A stretch of 64,000 nt of DNA from Flavobacterium sp. KACC 22761 (GCF_034058155.1 NZ_CP139148.1:2046001-2110000); one strand, 5' to 3'. Shown: positions 44,205-53,847, numbered from the stretch's first letter. Notes: generated by a model not told the origin, from the sequence alone. Numbers and translations are program-made.

Positions 44205-45272
44205 TTAAAGCGTGTTTACGTTATTTAAATCAGCAAAAGCTTGTTCAAGTCTTGCGTTGAATGTTACTTCGCTTTCACGAACCCATCTTCTTGGATCGTA
44301 ATATTTTTTGTTAGGAGCATCAGCACCTTCTGGGTTACCAATTTGAGATTTTAAATAGTCAAGGTTTTTAACCATATAATCACGAATTCCTTCAGTGTAT
44401 GCAAATTGTAAATCTGTATCGATGTTCATTTTGATAACTCCGTAGCTAATTCCTTCTCTGATTTCTTCAAGTGTAGAACCTGAACCACCGTGGAAAACGA
44501 AATCAACTGGATTATGCCCTGTGTTGAATTTGTTTTGTACGAAATCTTGAGAATTTTTTAAGATTTTTGGAGTTAATTTTACGTTTCCTGGTTTGTAAAC
44601 ACCGTGAACGTTTCCAAAAGCAGCAGCGATAGTAAATTTAGGACTTACTTTAGATAATTCTTCGTAAGCATAAGCTACTTCTTCTGGCTGCGTGTATAAT
44701 TTTGAGCTATCAACATCAGAGTTGTCAACACCATCTTCCTCACCACCTGTAATACCAAGCTCGATTTCTAATGTCATACCCATTTTGCTCATTCTAGCTA
44801 AATATTCTTTACAGATCTCGATGTTTTCTTCGATTGGCTCCTCAGACAAATCGATCATGTGAGAACTGAATAATGGTTTTCCTGTTTCTGCGAAATGTTT
44901 TTCAGAAGCATCTAATAAACCATCAATCCAAGGCAATAATTTTTTTGCGCAGTGGTCAGTGTGTAAAATTACAGTTGCACCGTAAGCTTCAGCTAAAGTG
45001 TGAATATGTTTTGCTCCAGCGATTCCTCCAGCGATTGCCGCTTTTTCACCTGCGTTAGATAATCCTTTTCCAGCGTTGAATTGAGCTCCTCCGTTAGAAA
45101 ATTGAATAATAACTGGTGCGTTTAGTTTTGCTGCAGTTTCAAGTACACCGTTGATTGTGCTTGATCCAGTAACGTTTACTGCAGGAAGTGCAAATCCTTT
45201 TTCTTTTGCATAGTTAAAAATCTCCTGAACTTGGTCTCCTGTAGCAACTCCTGGTTTGATATTGTGTGCCAT
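44205..45272 (-). CDS. fbaA: Class II fructose-bisphosphate aldolase
   Basis: 355 residues. Zinc-dependent aldolase of glycolysis and gluconeogenesis that splits fructose 1,6-bisphosphate. Motifs: ATVILHTDHCAKKLLPWIDGLLDA (catalytic Asp and zinc His), TLEIELGITGGEEDGVDN, GNVHGVYKPGNVKL (zinc His) and FVFHGGSGSTLEEI. The length and motif set fit class IIA, as in E. coli FbaA. A -7-like TATTTTTG is at 45311-45318 on the minus strand. Confidence 0.97.
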   Translation of the reverse strand: MAHNIKPGVATGDQVQEIFNYAKEKGFALPAVNVTGSSTINGVLETAAKLNAPVIIQFSNGGAQFNAGKGLSNAGEKAAIAGGIAGAKHIHTLAEAYGATVILHTDHCAKKLLPWIDGLLDASEKHFAETGKPLFSSHMIDLSEEPIEENIEICKEYLARMSKMGMTLEIELGITGGEEDGVDNSDVDSSKLYTQPEEVAYAYEELSKVSPKFTIAAAFGNVHGVYKPGNVKLTPKILKNSQDFVQNKFNTGHNPVDFVFHGGSGSTLEEIREGISYGVIKMNIDTDLQFAYTEGIRDYMVKNLDYLKSQIGNPEGADAPNKKYYDPRRWVRESEVTFNARLEQAFADLNNVNTL

Positions 45273-45310
45273 TGTAATTTTTTTTATAGTTGTTTTTAGT
45301 TTTTAGGTTG

Positions 45311-45318
45311 CAAAAATA
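45311..45318 (-). promoter_or_regulatory. Putative -7 box of fbaA
   Basis: TATTTTTG on the minus strand fits TAnnTTTG, with about 39 bases to the fbaA ATG. A -33 element is not evident. Confidence 0.4.
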
Positions 45319-45332
45319 AGAATTAATTAGCA

Positions 45333-47906
45333 TTAGAAAGGATAATTTATTCCAAAATTTAAAACAGAGTGTCCAAAATTGTATTCCTTAAACCATCTGT
45401 CTCCCTTCTCGTGCGCCGGATTATAAGTCTTGAAGCCTAAATCTAAACGAACAACAAAAAAGCTTAAATCGTATCGTAAACCAAATCCTGTACCTAAAGC
45501 AATTTCAGCTAAATCGTTTACGTTGTTGAATCTTGCCTTTTCATCAATAACATTATCGAGCACATTCCAGATATTTCCGGCATCTGCAAAAATGGCTCCT
45601 TTAACATCTCCTAGAATTTTAAAACGATATTCGGCACTCAATGCAATCTTCATATTCGCTTCGTTAAAATCATCCTTCGCATCTGTGCTTCCCGGACCTA
45701 ATGAGTAAGGTTGCCATGCGCGGTTGTCATTTGAACCTCCTGAATAATAGCTTCGTGAAAACGGAATGTAGTCGGAGTTGCCAAAAGGAATTGCAATTCC
45801 AAAGAAACTTCTTACTGCAACTACATTTTCTTTTCCAAAATCCCAGTGTTTGATATAATCAAATTCGGTTTTGATGTATTCAGAATATTCTAGATTAAAT
45901 ATTTCATAATTGCCATTAGTGTTTTTTGGCAGACTCGCAATGTTTGAAATGGCCGACAATAAAGTCCCTGCCGATTCTACTTTTGTTTTAAACTGATAAA
46001 AAGTATTGTCTGCTAGATCTTTTTTAGTTGTTTTAGTGAAGGTATAACTTGTGGCTAAAATAAAGTCGTTTTCGGTCAAACGAACTCTTCGTTCTTCAAT
46101 ACTTTCTACATCTCTATATTGAGGATCTCCAGGTTGTAATGCAGTTCTGTTGTTCAATACATCATCAGTGAATCCTGTGGTTCCTTGAGGTATAGTTAGG
46201 TTTTTTCTAGCTTGTTCTTCTGGTGTGGTTCCCCAGTTTGCATCGTTTATATTATAATCTTTACCTATGCCGTTTAATTCGTCATATGAAGAGGTATAAA
46301 CATTAAAATAATTGTTCGGGTTTAAGTTTCGAACATATTGTGCATTCAGCAATTCTAATTTTGCTGTGTTATGGCGTTTTGGAGACCAATTGTAGGCAAT
46401 TCCTCCTGTAAAGTTTTCTTTGTCCAAACCAATGTTTCTCTGTTTCGAAAAACCGCTTGATATAGATGTAGAAGGAATCATTCTTTTAGGAATAATTTTT
46501 TCGGTTCCAAAAGGTAGCAAAATCCTTGGAAAATTTAATTTCATATCAAGTCCATATTCTGAAACATTGAAAAAATTATTGTTTGGATTCGCCATATCTT
46601 TTGATGAGCCAATATTCATTCTTGCTGAAATTTCTAGTGTTTCGGCACGGTTAAATACGTTTCGAATCGTTTCAGAAATACTTGCTCCAATACCAAAATC
46701 TTGAATATTAGAGTGTGTCACATCAAGCGTTGCTCCAAAACTGTATTTTTTTCTTGGTGTCAAATAAACGTTGGCAATTAAAGACTGTGCGGTCGAGTCT
46801 CTTTTGTCGACTTCATATTGTATGGAAGGATAATTGAAAATTTTTAAATTGTTCAAATATCGAGAAGAAAGCGTTGTTCTCGTGTCAGAGAAAATACTTC
46901 CTTTTGTAATAAAAACGGCGTCAGTAATAGCTCGCGGTTTGTATTTGATTTTTTTGTAACCATACAAATTAAAGTTGTTGTATGAAATGCTGTCATTGAT
47001 TTTTGATTTCGCATTAGCAGGCGAATAATCCGTGTAGATATTCACAGAACTGATTTTGTATAATTTAAAAGGTTCTGTTCTGCTTGAATCTTTTTCTTGG
47101 ATGCTGTTGTTGTTGATGATTAAATTTACGTCAGCTTTATTTTTTTTGCCAATGGTATCAATGTCAAATGTCACGTAAGTTGGTTGAAAATAATAAGCGC
47201 CATTGTTTCTGAAATACGTGGTAATACGGTTCTTTTCTTCTTCAAAATCAGTGGTTTTGTATTGGTTTCCAGATTTTAAAAGCGAAGGCTCTCTGCTTGC
47301 ATGATAAAGAGAATCTAATGCAGGAGTCAAAATGGTAGTTCTGATAGAGTCTAATGTATAGGCCGGCCCCGTTGTGATGTTGTAATTTATTTTAGCTCTT
47401 TTGATTCCAACAGTGTCAATAGTATAATCTGTTTGTACCTTGAAAAAACCATTATTTAAATAGTAATATTTTAAACGAAGCAACGATTTTCTTGTTTTGG
47501 CCGTATCAATAATTACAGGAGCTTCGCCAGTATTTTTTAAGAAATCATTTAGGCCTTTGTTTACAAAAGATTGGCCAAGACGATCGACTTGTTTGGCCGA
47601 TAATAATTTTGACCAACGCTCATATCTGCCAGGATGATTGTCGAATTTTGCTTGATAAGTAGAGTCAGGATTTAAGTTGGCCAAATTGTATAAATTCAAA
47701 CGCAGCTTAAAACCTAACAGTTTTCCGTTTGGTTTTTGGTACATTTGATTCGTGGCAATTTCATCATTTGATGATTTTCCGTTTACAAGAATATTATTTT
47801 TTACAAGAAGGTTTTTTCCATCTGGAACTCTTTTTACGGCATTACAAGCACAAATAAGTGTTGCTATTAGAATAAATGCTGTTATTTTTGTGGAATTATT
47901 TTTCAA
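45333..47906 (-). CDS. tamL: TamA-like outer-membrane lipoprotein TamL (BamA family)
   Basis: 857 residues. A lipoprotein signal (FILIATLICAC) is followed by RVPDGKNLLVKNNILVNG, the start typical of Bacteroidota TamL. POTRA-like domains (LLRLKYYYLNNGFFKVQTDYTID, ITTYFRNNGAYYFQPTYVTFD) precede a BamA-type 16-strand barrel with FFGIAIPFGN, FIPFSRSYYSGGSNDNRAWQPYSLGPG and the ending NFGINYPF. TamL together with TamB helps build or supply the outer membrane; no tamB gene is in the window. It is transcribed divergently from the RNA methyltransferase gene; a TACTTTTG box lies at 47927-47934. Confidence 0.92.
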   Translation of the reverse strand: MKNNSTKITAFILIATLICACNAVKRVPDGKNLLVKNNILVNGKSSNDEIATNQMYQKPNGKLLGFKLRLNLYNLANLNPDSTYQAKFDNHPGRYERWSKLLSAKQVDRLGQSFVNKGLNDFLKNTGEAPVIIDTAKTRKSLLRLKYYYLNNGFFKVQTDYTIDTVGIKRAKINYNITTGPAYTLDSIRTTILTPALDSLYHASREPSLLKSGNQYKTTDFEEEKNRITTYFRNNGAYYFQPTYVTFDIDTIGKKNKADVNLIINNNSIQEKDSSRTEPFKLYKISSVNIYTDYSPANAKSKINDSISYNNFNLYGYKKIKYKPRAITDAVFITKGSIFSDTRTTLSSRYLNNLKIFNYPSIQYEVDKRDSTAQSLIANVYLTPRKKYSFGATLDVTHSNIQDFGIGASISETIRNVFNRAETLEISARMNIGSSKDMANPNNNFFNVSEYGLDMKLNFPRILLPFGTEKIIPKRMIPSTSISSGFSKQRNIGLDKENFTGGIAYNWSPKRHNTAKLELLNAQYVRNLNPNNYFNVYTSSYDELNGIGKDYNINDANWGTTPEEQARKNLTIPQGTTGFTDDVLNNRTALQPGDPQYRDVESIEERRVRLTENDFILATSYTFTKTTKKDLADNTFYQFKTKVESAGTLLSAISNIASLPKNTNGNYEIFNLEYSEYIKTEFDYIKHWDFGKENVVAVRSFFGIAIPFGNSDYIPFSRSYYSGGSNDNRAWQPYSLGPGSTDAKDDFNEANMKIALSAEYRFKILGDVKGAIFADAGNIWNVLDNVIDEKARFNNVNDLAEIALGTGFGLRYDLSFFVVRLDLGFKTYNPAHEKGDRWFKEYNFGHSVLNFGINYPF

Positions 47907-47926
47907 GTGTTTATAAATATTTAATT

Positions 47927-47934
47927 CAAAAGTA
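47927..47934 (-). promoter_or_regulatory. Putative -7 box of tamL
   Basis: TACTTTTG on the minus strand, about 21 bases before the tamL ATG. The box lies in the 37-base space to the divergent methyltransferase gene. The -33 element would fall inside that gene and is not certain. Confidence 0.45.
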
Positions 47935-47943
47935 CATTATTTT

Positions 47944-48672
47944 ATGGTTAGTAAAAACCAAATAAAACTTATCTCAGGCTTACATCAAAAAAAACAGCGT
48001 TTTGCAAATCAATTATTTTTTGCCGAAGGAGTAAAAGTAATTCAAGAATTGTTGCAATCCAACTTTGAATTAGAGCATTTATACACCACGCAAAATGATT
48101 TTGAAGCGGTTCAATCTTCAAAACGCACTCTTATTAATGAACAGGAGTTAAAGAAAATAAGTGCTTTATCAACTCCAAATACTTGTTTGGCTGTATTCAA
48201 AATCCCTGCCGAAAATAAAATAATCGAATCAGGATTGATTTTGGCTTTAGACGACATTCGTGATCCTGGAAATTTAGGAACGATTATGCGTCTTTGCGAC
48301 TGGTTTGGCATCAAACAAATCATTTGCTCTAAAGAAACTGTAGATATTTATAACCCAAAAGTGGTTCAGGCTACAATGGGATCTATAACCAGAGTAAATG
48401 TAAGTTATGTTGATTTGAAAAGCTTTATCGCTCAAACAAAACTGCCAGTTTTTGGAACTTTTATGGATGGCGAAAACATTTATAAATCAAATTTGCCGGA
48501 AAATGGAATCATTATTATGGGTAATGAAGCCAATGGTATTTCGGCAGAAATTGAAAAAATGGTCACCAGCCGACTCACAATTCCACGATTTGGAGAGCTG
48601 CAAAAAACCGAAAGTTTAAATGTAGCTACTGCAACAGCAATTATTCTCAGTGAGTTTAAACGAAATAGTTAG
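47944..48672 (+). CDS. TrmH/SpoU family RNA 2'-O-methyltransferase
   Basis: 242 residues. N-terminal substrate-binding domain (RFANQLFFAEGVKVIQELL) and the knotted SPOUT domain with its three motifs: LALDDIRDPGNLGTIMRLCDWFG, PVFGTFMDGENIY...GIIIMGNEANGIS, and IPRFGELQKTESLNVATATAIILSEF. It methylates ribose in rRNA or tRNA with S-adenosylmethionine. Close to RlmB type but shorter; the target nucleotide is not known. Confidence 0.92.
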   Translation: MVSKNQIKLISGLHQKKQRFANQLFFAEGVKVIQELLQSNFELEHLYTTQNDFEAVQSSKRTLINEQELKKISALSTPNTCLAVFKIPAENKIIESGLILALDDIRDPGNLGTIMRLCDWFGIKQIICSKETVDIYNPKVVQATMGSITRVNVSYVDLKSFIAQTKLPVFGTFMDGENIYKSNLPENGIIIMGNEANGISAEIEKMVTSRLTIPRFGELQKTESLNVATATAIILSEFKRNS

Positions 48673-48681
48673 CTATTTGTT

Positions 48682-49389
48682 TTAGTGAAAAGTAAAATTT
48701 ATTAAAATTGCTCTAGATTTCATAGAATCTATATTTCCTGTCCAAGGGCTGTATGGGTCATTATCTCTAACTAATTCGTCAGTGATGCCAAACATTCCTC
48801 TGATTGAAGGTGAAAAAATGAAATATTCTGTAAAGAAATCAATTCCAACACCCATTTCATAAGCCGCCGTCCAAGGTTTTACTCTGAATTTTTGCTGCGA
48901 ATTATCATCTTGAGATTTTGAATTGCTCGATAAATTCAGCGTTGTCGACATTCCGCCAACTAGGTAAGGGCGGATATTTCCTGTACGCAAAGAAGAGAAT
49001 TTCAGCAATAAAGGAAAATGGATATAAGTACTGTTCACTTCTCTCAAATAGTCATTTTGAGAAGGGAAATTTGGATAATATAAATCACGTTTTGTATAGT
49101 ATAAACCTGGTTCAAAACGCAGGTTTATATATTCCTGTAATCTTAAATCGGCAACAACACCAACATTGAATCCGGTAGTTTTTTTTACCTGAATATCTTG
49201 GTTCACAACATTTTTATAGTCAAATTTAAAGTCAAAACTATTGAATCCTAAATAGTAACCAAAGTAAAGGCGCTGTTTTTGCCAATTTTCAAGGTTAATG
49301 ATTGGATCTTTGCTAAACATGCTTTTAGCAAATTGCGAATATCCTTTTGTCGATAAGACTAATAAAATTAAGATTACTGTTTTTTTCAT
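48682..49389 (-). CDS. sprT: Type IX secretion system outer-membrane protein PorT/SprT
   Basis: 235 residues from ATG 49389, which gives a signal peptide (TVILILLVLSTKGYSQ); the longer in-frame start at 49452 would overlap ubiE. An eight-stranded small barrel is expected: QRLYFGYYLGFNSFDFKFDY, LRFEPGLYYTKRDLYY, EVNSTYIHFPLLLKFSS, RPYLVGGMSTTLNLS, and a C-terminal strand AILINFTFH. PorT (SprT) is needed for type IX secretion and gliding motility in Flavobacteria. It sits one base after ubiE, the usual order in the class. Confidence 0.9.
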   Translation of the reverse strand: MKKTVILILLVLSTKGYSQFAKSMFSKDPIINLENWQKQRLYFGYYLGFNSFDFKFDYKNVVNQDIQVKKTTGFNVGVVADLRLQEYINLRFEPGLYYTKRDLYYPNFPSQNDYLREVNSTYIHFPLLLKFSSLRTGNIRPYLVGGMSTTLNLSSNSKSQDDNSQQKFRVKPWTAAYEMGVGIDFFTEYFIFSPSIRGMFGITDELVRDNDPYSPWTGNIDSMKSRAILINFTFH

Positions 49390-49390
49390 A

Positions 49391-50122
49391 CTATTTTTTA
49401 GAAGCAGAATAAATGGTTGCAACTCCAAAGGTTTGAGGCATAGCCACAACATCTATAAACCCAATTTTTCTCAAAATATTGTTTAATGCTTCTCCGTAAG
49501 GAAAAACAGCAGCAGATTCTGATAAATAACCATAAGCAGAATTATCTTTAGAAAATAATTTCCCAATTATTGGGAGTATGTTTTTGCTATAAAATTTGTA
49601 TCCTTGTTTATAAGGCGTTTTATCTGGAACAGAAGTTTCAAGAATTACAAATATACCATTTGGTTTTAGGACTCTTAAAATTTCGGCAAATCCTTTTTCT
49701 AAATTTTCAAAGTTTCGAACACCGAAACCAACAGTTATAGCATCAAAATAATTGTCTTCAAAAGGAATGTTTTCAGAATCTCCCAAAACCAAATCAATAG
49801 TATTTGAAAGATTTTTTTCGGCTACTTTCTTTTTGCCAACTTCAAGCATTCCCGCCGAAATATCCAAACCGATTATTTTCTCGGCTTTGGTTTGTGCCAT
49901 TAAAATTGCAAGATCACCTGTTCCGGTAGCAATGTCAAGAATGATTTTTGGCTTTGTGTCAGCAACTAATTTTAATACTTTTTTACGCCATTTCACATCA
50001 ATCCCAAACGAGATGACACGGTTCAAATTATCATAGTTCCCAGATATGTTGTCAAACATTTGGGCTACTTGTTCTTTCTTTCCTAAAGAAGAGTCTTTAT
50101 ATGGTGTTATTTTTTCAGACAT
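49391..50122 (-). CDS. ubiE: Demethylmenaquinone methyltransferase
   Basis: 243 residues, class I SAM methyltransferase. UbiE/MenG signatures: [48 protein letters not shown] (motif I) and [31 protein letters not shown]. It performs the final C-methylation of menaquinone, the quinone of Bacteroidota. The gene is joined to sprT, with a 1-base gap. A -7-like TATATTTG is at 50137-50144. Confidence 0.96.
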   Translation of the reverse strand: MSEKITPYKDSSLGKKEQVAQMFDNISGNYDNLNRVISFGIDVKWRKKVLKLVADTKPKIILDIATGTGDLAILMAQTKAEKIIGLDISAGMLEVGKKKVAEKNLSNTIDLVLGDSENIPFEDNYFDAITVGFGVRNFENLEKGFAEILRVLKPNGIFVILETSVPDKTPYKQGYKFYSKNILPIIGKLFSKDNSAYGYLSESAAVFPYGEALNNILRKIGFIDVVAMPQTFGVATIYSASKK

Positions 50123-50718
50123 TTTTTTTATTTAGGCAAATATAATACAATCTGACTTAACTGTAATTGGCTTTTTCAATTTGTAAATCAAATGTTTTAA
50201 AAGCGACATTTTTGTTATTGCAAACTCGCTGTTTTCGATGGTTTAAACATATCACCAAAAGTGGGTATTTTTAAAAAATCACCAAAAGTGGGTATTGTGT
50301 GGCGCTGGATTTATGCACAAATTTGTCAAAGATAAAATAATCAAAATTTAATGATTGATTGAAAAATAGGACTTAAATCAAATGGTTGCTTCTTTTGCAC
50401 TGGTAATTCAGTTGTTCTTGTAAGTAGTTTTGAAATGCTGTTCCTAAAAGCAGCATCATTTTAAAAGTTAATAAAGTGCAAAGTACGTTCTTAGGATTAA
50501 ATTTGTTTTTGGAAATTTTAATTTTCTTGCCTTTAATATCTTAGTGGTATTTGTTATTAAAGGCGTTTTTGAGACTTGTTCTCAAATTAACATTTATGTT
50601 ATTCAGTTATTTCAAGTGTTTACACATTTGTGATTTTTTTTTACCAAAACTATTTCTCGAAAGAGTCAAAATCTTAAATCAATCGTTTAAAAAACATCCT
50701 TCAAAAGAGGATGTTTTT
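50123..50718. other. 596-base intergenic space between ubiE and folA
   Basis: No credible gene. A 19-base direct repeat (ATCACCAAAAGTGGGTATT) occurs at 50251-50269 and 50278-50296, period 27. A plus-strand open frame at 50551-50787 runs into folA antisense and has no family look, so I do not call it. A -7-like box for ubiE (TATATTTG, 50137-50144) and the folA terminator (50690-50719) sit at the two ends. The rest is AT-rich and shows nothing recognisable; it may be the remnant of a lost gene. Confidence 0.6.
50251..50296. repeat. Tandem 19-base direct repeat
   Basis: Two perfect copies of ATCACCAAAAGTGGGTATT, separated by TTTAAAAA. The period of 27 bases is not a whole number of helix turns. 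Confidence 0.85.
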
Positions 50719-50719
50719 T
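50690..50719 (-). terminator. Terminator of folA
   Basis: AACATCCT and AGGATGTT form the stem. On the minus strand a run of T follows. It begins at the folA stop codon. Confidence 0.8.
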
Positions 50720-51201
50720 TATTTACGGATATAGGTTTCGTAAGTATAGTCATAAAGATGTTTGTCATCTTTAAAATTTTCTTCTGATTCTACCAGCATC
50801 CAATCGTTTTCATTGATTTTTGGAAAAAAAGTATCTGCATCAAAAGTGTGATGTACTTTGGTTATTTCAATTATATCAGCATAAGGCATTGCAAGATTGT
50901 AAATTTCACCTCCGCCAATGATGTATGAATCTTCATTTTCAGGACAAACTGCAATTGCTTTTTCAATACTGTCAACCACAATGCAACCTTCAGGCTGATA
51001 ATCGGTTTGACGTGTTATGATAACATGAGTTCTATTTGGTAAAGGTTTTGGAAAGCTTTCAAAAGTCTTTCTTCCCATAATGATATAATGATTTGTCGTT
51101 AGAGATTTGAATCTTTTAAAATCATTTGGCAAATGCCATACTAAATCATTATTTTTTCCTAGAGCATTATTTTCGGCTACAGCCGCTATCATTATAATCA
51201 T
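50719..51201 (-). CDS. folA: Dihydrofolate reductase
   Basis: 160 residues. It reduces dihydrofolate with NADPH and so supports thymidylate and purine synthesis. Motifs: IAAVAENNALGKNNDLVWHLPNDFKRFK (catalytic Asp in the family position), YIIMGRKTFESFPKPLPNRTHVIITR and SYIIGGGEIYNLAMPYADIIEITKV. It lies downstream of the 2TM gene. Thymidylate synthase, which uses the same folate pool, is coded nearby on the same strand at 52138. Confidence 0.97.
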   Translation of the reverse strand: MIIMIAAVAENNALGKNNDLVWHLPNDFKRFKSLTTNHYIIMGRKTFESFPKPLPNRTHVIITRQTDYQPEGCIVVDSIEKAIAVCPENEDSYIIGGGEIYNLAMPYADIIEITKVHHTFDADTFFPKINENDWMLVESEENFKDDKHLYDYTYETYIRK

Positions 51202-51220
51202 GGCATTCTAAACTAAAATT

Positions 51221-51559
51221 TTATTTCTCAGTATCCGCATTTATTTTGGATTCTAATTGGCTGATTCTTTTTTGCTGCAGTGCAACAAGTCGGTCAATTT
51301 GTTCTCTTTCCCATTTTTTATTCATGAATCGGTCTGTAATATAGACCTTTATAAAGTGTAAAATAAACAAAAAGAGCCAGATCGTAATTCCCCAGATGCA
51401 CCAATTTTGATTTGTTCCAGCTCCAAAACCAAAAAATCTATTGGCAACAAATAAAAATAAGCTCCCGATTAGAAAAAGTACAAAATGGAAATATAGGATT
51501 TTCTTTTGTCTGAGTCTTCTTCTGGCATATTCATACTGTTCGTGTACTTCTTTTTCCAT
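51221..51559 (-). CDS. 2TM domain-containing protein
   Basis: 112 residues: EYARRRLRQKKILYFHFVLFLIGSLFLFVAN (first span with its basic lead-in) and WGITIWLFLFILHFIKVYITDRFM (second span), then a charged helical tail. This matches the 2TM domain (PF13239 type) frequent in Flavobacteria, sometimes joined to LytTR or histidine kinase proteins. Here it stands alone, 19 bases before folA on the same strand. Function unknown. Confidence 0.85.
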   Translation of the reverse strand: MEKEVHEQYEYARRRLRQKKILYFHFVLFLIGSLFLFVANRFFGFGAGTNQNWCIWGITIWLFLFILHFIKVYITDRFMNKKWEREQIDRLVALQQKRISQLESKINADTEK

Positions 51560-51803
51560 GAGATATTAAATGAAATGAGGTTATAAAGTTAAAATTTATT
51601 TTCAAAACAAGGAATTTTGGTTCTATAATATTTGCCCTTGAAGGAGTTAAGAATTTGAAATCAGAAAATTATCATTGATTAATTTATGGATATGATTAAA
51701 AAAATAATGCATTTTTATTATTGTCGCAAATCGGATATAGCGTTATTGAAAGTTCGCGGGAATTTGTTTAACTTAGAGGTATCAATCTAAAAACTAATTA
51801 GTT

Positions 51804-52100
51804 ATGTCTTTAAAGAAACAATTTATCAAAACAAAACCAGTGTGTAAGGTTACCTTTTCTATAGAAGCAAAAGATGCAAATTCGGCAGCTGTAGTTGGAG
51901 ATTTTAATAATTGGAATCCGGAAGAAGGAACTTTGAGCAAGTTAAAAAACGGAACTTTTAAAGCGACTTACGACTTAGTAAAAGATGCCATTTACGAGTT
52001 TAAGTATTTAATTGATGGAGTTTATGTTAACGAGCCTGAGGCAGATTCTTATAAATGGAATGATTTTGCTGGAAGCGAAAATAGTGTCCTGACAGTATAA
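51804..52100 (+). CDS. Isolated CBM48 / glycogen-binding (early-set) domain protein
   Basis: 98 residues, a single isoamylase early-set type domain: CKVTFSIEAKDANSAAVVGDFNNWNPEEGTLSKLKNGTFKATYDL and AIYEFKYLIDGVYVNEPEADSYKWNDFAGSENSVLTV are cut here into their usual strands. WNP and the W in KWNDF are sugar-contact positions. There is no catalytic domain and no signal peptide, so it is cytosolic. It may bind glycogen or serve as a regulator. Single gene with its own terminator. Confidence 0.85.
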   Translation: MSLKKQFIKTKPVCKVTFSIEAKDANSAAVVGDFNNWNPEEGTLSKLKNGTFKATYDLVKDAIYEFKYLIDGVYVNEPEADSYKWNDFAGSENSVLTV

Positions 52101-52133
52101 AAAAATCCGCTTATAATTAAGCGGATTTTTTTA
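52099..52133. terminator. Bidirectional terminator between the CBM48 gene and thyA
   Basis: AAAAATCCGC and GCGGATTTTT flank a 10-base loop with A and T runs on both sides. It serves the plus-strand small gene and the minus-strand thyA. Confidence 0.88.
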
Positions 52134-52137
52134 TGTT

Positions 52138-52989
52138 TTATACAGCAACACTTCCTTTTATTCCAGGATGTGGTTCATAATCTACAAGTGTGAAATCGTC
52201 GTAATCAAAATCAAAAATGTTTTTAATTGTGGGATTTAATATCATTTTTGGCAATGGTTTTGGTTCTCTCGAAAGTTGCAGTTCCAATTGCTCAAAGTGA
52301 TTGTTGTAAATGTGTGCGTCTCCAAAAGTGTGAATAAATTCGCCAGCTTCAAGATCGCAAACTTGAGCAATCATCATGGTTAATAATGCATAAGAAGCAA
52401 TATTAAAAGGAACTCCTAAAAAGATATCGGCACTTCGTTGATAAAGTTGACAAGAAAGTTTGCCTTTTGTTTCGCCTTTTTCAATATCGGGACTCGACAC
52501 GTAAAATTGAAAAAAGGCGTGGCAAGGTGGCAAAGCGGCTTTGTTGTTTGCGACGTTTTCCTCGAAAGATTTTTTAGTGTCTGGTAAAACCGATGGATTC
52601 CATGCTGAAACCAGCATTCTGCGACTGTTTGGATTTGTTTTTAATTCTGTGATTAATTCAGAAATCTGATCGATTTCTTCACTGTTCCAATTACGCCATT
52701 GGTGTCCATAAACTGGTCCTAGATCGCCATTAGAATCAGCCCATTCATCCCAAATTTTTACTCCGTTTTCCTGAAGATATTTAATGTTTGTATCTCCTTT
52801 TAAAAACCAAAGCAATTCGTAAATAATTGATTTTAAATGGAGTTTTTTGGTTGTAACCATTGGGAAGCCTTCGCTTAAATCAAAACGCATTTGATAGCCA
52901 AAAACGCTTTTGGTTCCAGTTCCGGTTCTGTCTCCTTTTTGATTGCCGTTTTCTAAAACGTGTTTTACTAAATCTAAGTATTGCTTCAT
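52138..52989 (-). CDS. thyA: Thymidylate synthase
   Basis: 283 residues. It methylates dUMP to dTMP using methylenetetrahydrofolate. Motifs: [36 protein letters not shown], the catalytic cysteine in [32 protein letters not shown] and [13 protein letters not shown]. Slightly longer than the 264-residue E. coli enzyme because of an insertion before the catalytic loop ([17 protein letters not shown]). The upstream space (52993-53080) is filled with repeats. Confidence 0.97.
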   Translation of the reverse strand: MKQYLDLVKHVLENGNQKGDRTGTGTKSVFGYQMRFDLSEGFPMVTTKKLHLKSIIYELLWFLKGDTNIKYLQENGVKIWDEWADSNGDLGPVYGHQWRNWNSEEIDQISELITELKTNPNSRRMLVSAWNPSVLPDTKKSFEENVANNKAALPPCHAFFQFYVSSPDIEKGETKGKLSCQLYQRSADIFLGVPFNIASYALLTMMIAQVCDLEAGEFIHTFGDAHIYNNHFEQLELQLSREPKPLPKMILNPTIKNIFDFDYDDFTLVDYEPHPGIKGSVAV

Positions 52990-52992
52990 CTT

Positions 52993-53080
52993 TGGTTTAA
53001 TCGTTTAATCGTGGATTTGTTTAATTGTAAATTTGTTTAATCGATTCAACGAATAAACGGTTTAACGATTAAACATTAAA
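52993..53080. repeat. GTTTAATCG-type inverted repeats upstream of thyA
   Basis: Units such as GTTTAATCG and CGATTAAAC occur in both orientations, so the segment can fold into several hairpins. It looks like a further intergenic repeat family, 5' of thyA. Confidence 0.55.
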
Positions 53081-53082
53081 AT

Positions 53083-53706
53083 TTATCTTTTTGAGATTTC
53101 GTCTCTGATTTTTGCAGCTTTTTCATAATCTTCTTGCGAAACTGCCTGATCCAAAAGTTCATTTAATTCTTGCAATGAATGTTTTGCATAAACATCGCCA
53201 GATTGATTGCTTTCTTCTTCGCGTCCAAAAGTTTCTGGATTAGAAAGTACATCGTCGATTTCTTGAGAACCTTGGTCACCGTCTCCAGAATTGGATTTCA
53301 AATAAATTCCGGCTTTGTCTAAGATGTTCTTATAGGTAAAAATTGGTGCGTTGAAACGTAATGCTAATGCAATTGCATCAGAAGTTCTGGCGTCAATAAT
53401 TTCTTCGATTTTATCTCTTTCGCAGATCAAACTAGAATAAAAAACACCATCAACCAATTTGTGTATGATTACTTGTTTCACAACAATGTCAAATCGCTCT
53501 GCAAAGTTTTTGAATAAATCATGTGTTAGTGGGCGAGGAGGTTTGATCTCTTTTTCTAAGGCAATAGCAATCGATTGGGCTTCAAAAGCGCCAATTACGA
53601 TAGGTAATTTTCTTTCGCCGTCAACTTCATTCAAAATTAAGGCATACGCTCCATTTTGAGTTTGGCTGTATGAAATTCCTTTTATGGATAATTTTACTAG
53701 ACTCAT
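53083..53706 (-). CDS. Bifunctional nuclease (DUF151) with UVR domain
   Basis: 207 residues from ATG 53706 (an upstream in-frame start adds seven unlikely residues). The DUF151 domain covers about 1-140 (RKLPIVIGAFEAQSIAIALE, RPLTHDLF, DARTSDAIALALRFNAPIF) and the C-terminus is a UVR/coiled domain (LQELNELLDQAVSQEDYEKAAKIRDEISKR split in two helices). DUF151 proteins have DNase and RNase activity in some organisms. The UVR element may contact other nucleic-acid proteins. Downstream of etfA on the same strand, behind a terminator. Confidence 0.9.
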   Translation of the reverse strand: MSLVKLSIKGISYSQTQNGAYALILNEVDGERKLPIVIGAFEAQSIAIALEKEIKPPRPLTHDLFKNFAERFDIVVKQVIIHKLVDGVFYSSLICERDKIEEIIDARTSDAIALALRFNAPIFTYKNILDKAGIYLKSNSGDGDQGSQEIDDVLSNPETFGREEESNQSGDVYAKHSLQELNELLDQAVSQEDYEKAAKIRDEISKR

Positions 53707-53802
53707 ATATGATTGAAAAAAGGGCACTTAGCGCCACATTTTAATACTTTTTTTGATTAGAGAATAAAGGTGCAATTTTAATCAAAAAATATCGAACAAA
53801 AA

Positions 53803-53847
53803 AGCTGCCTTAAAACAAAGATACGATTATCTTGTTTTTAGGCAGCT
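53803..53847 (-). terminator. Terminator of the etf genes
   Basis: AGCTGCCT and AGGCAGCT pair, and the stem extends through A/T pairs (AAAACAA with TTGTTTT). On the minus strand a run of T follows. It lies just after the etfA stop codon. Confidence 0.85.

Noticed and set aside
50551..50787. Plus-strand open frame of 78 residues in the ubiE-folA space
   Set aside because: It overlaps the folA terminator and gene, is AT-rich and has no promoter or family resemblance.
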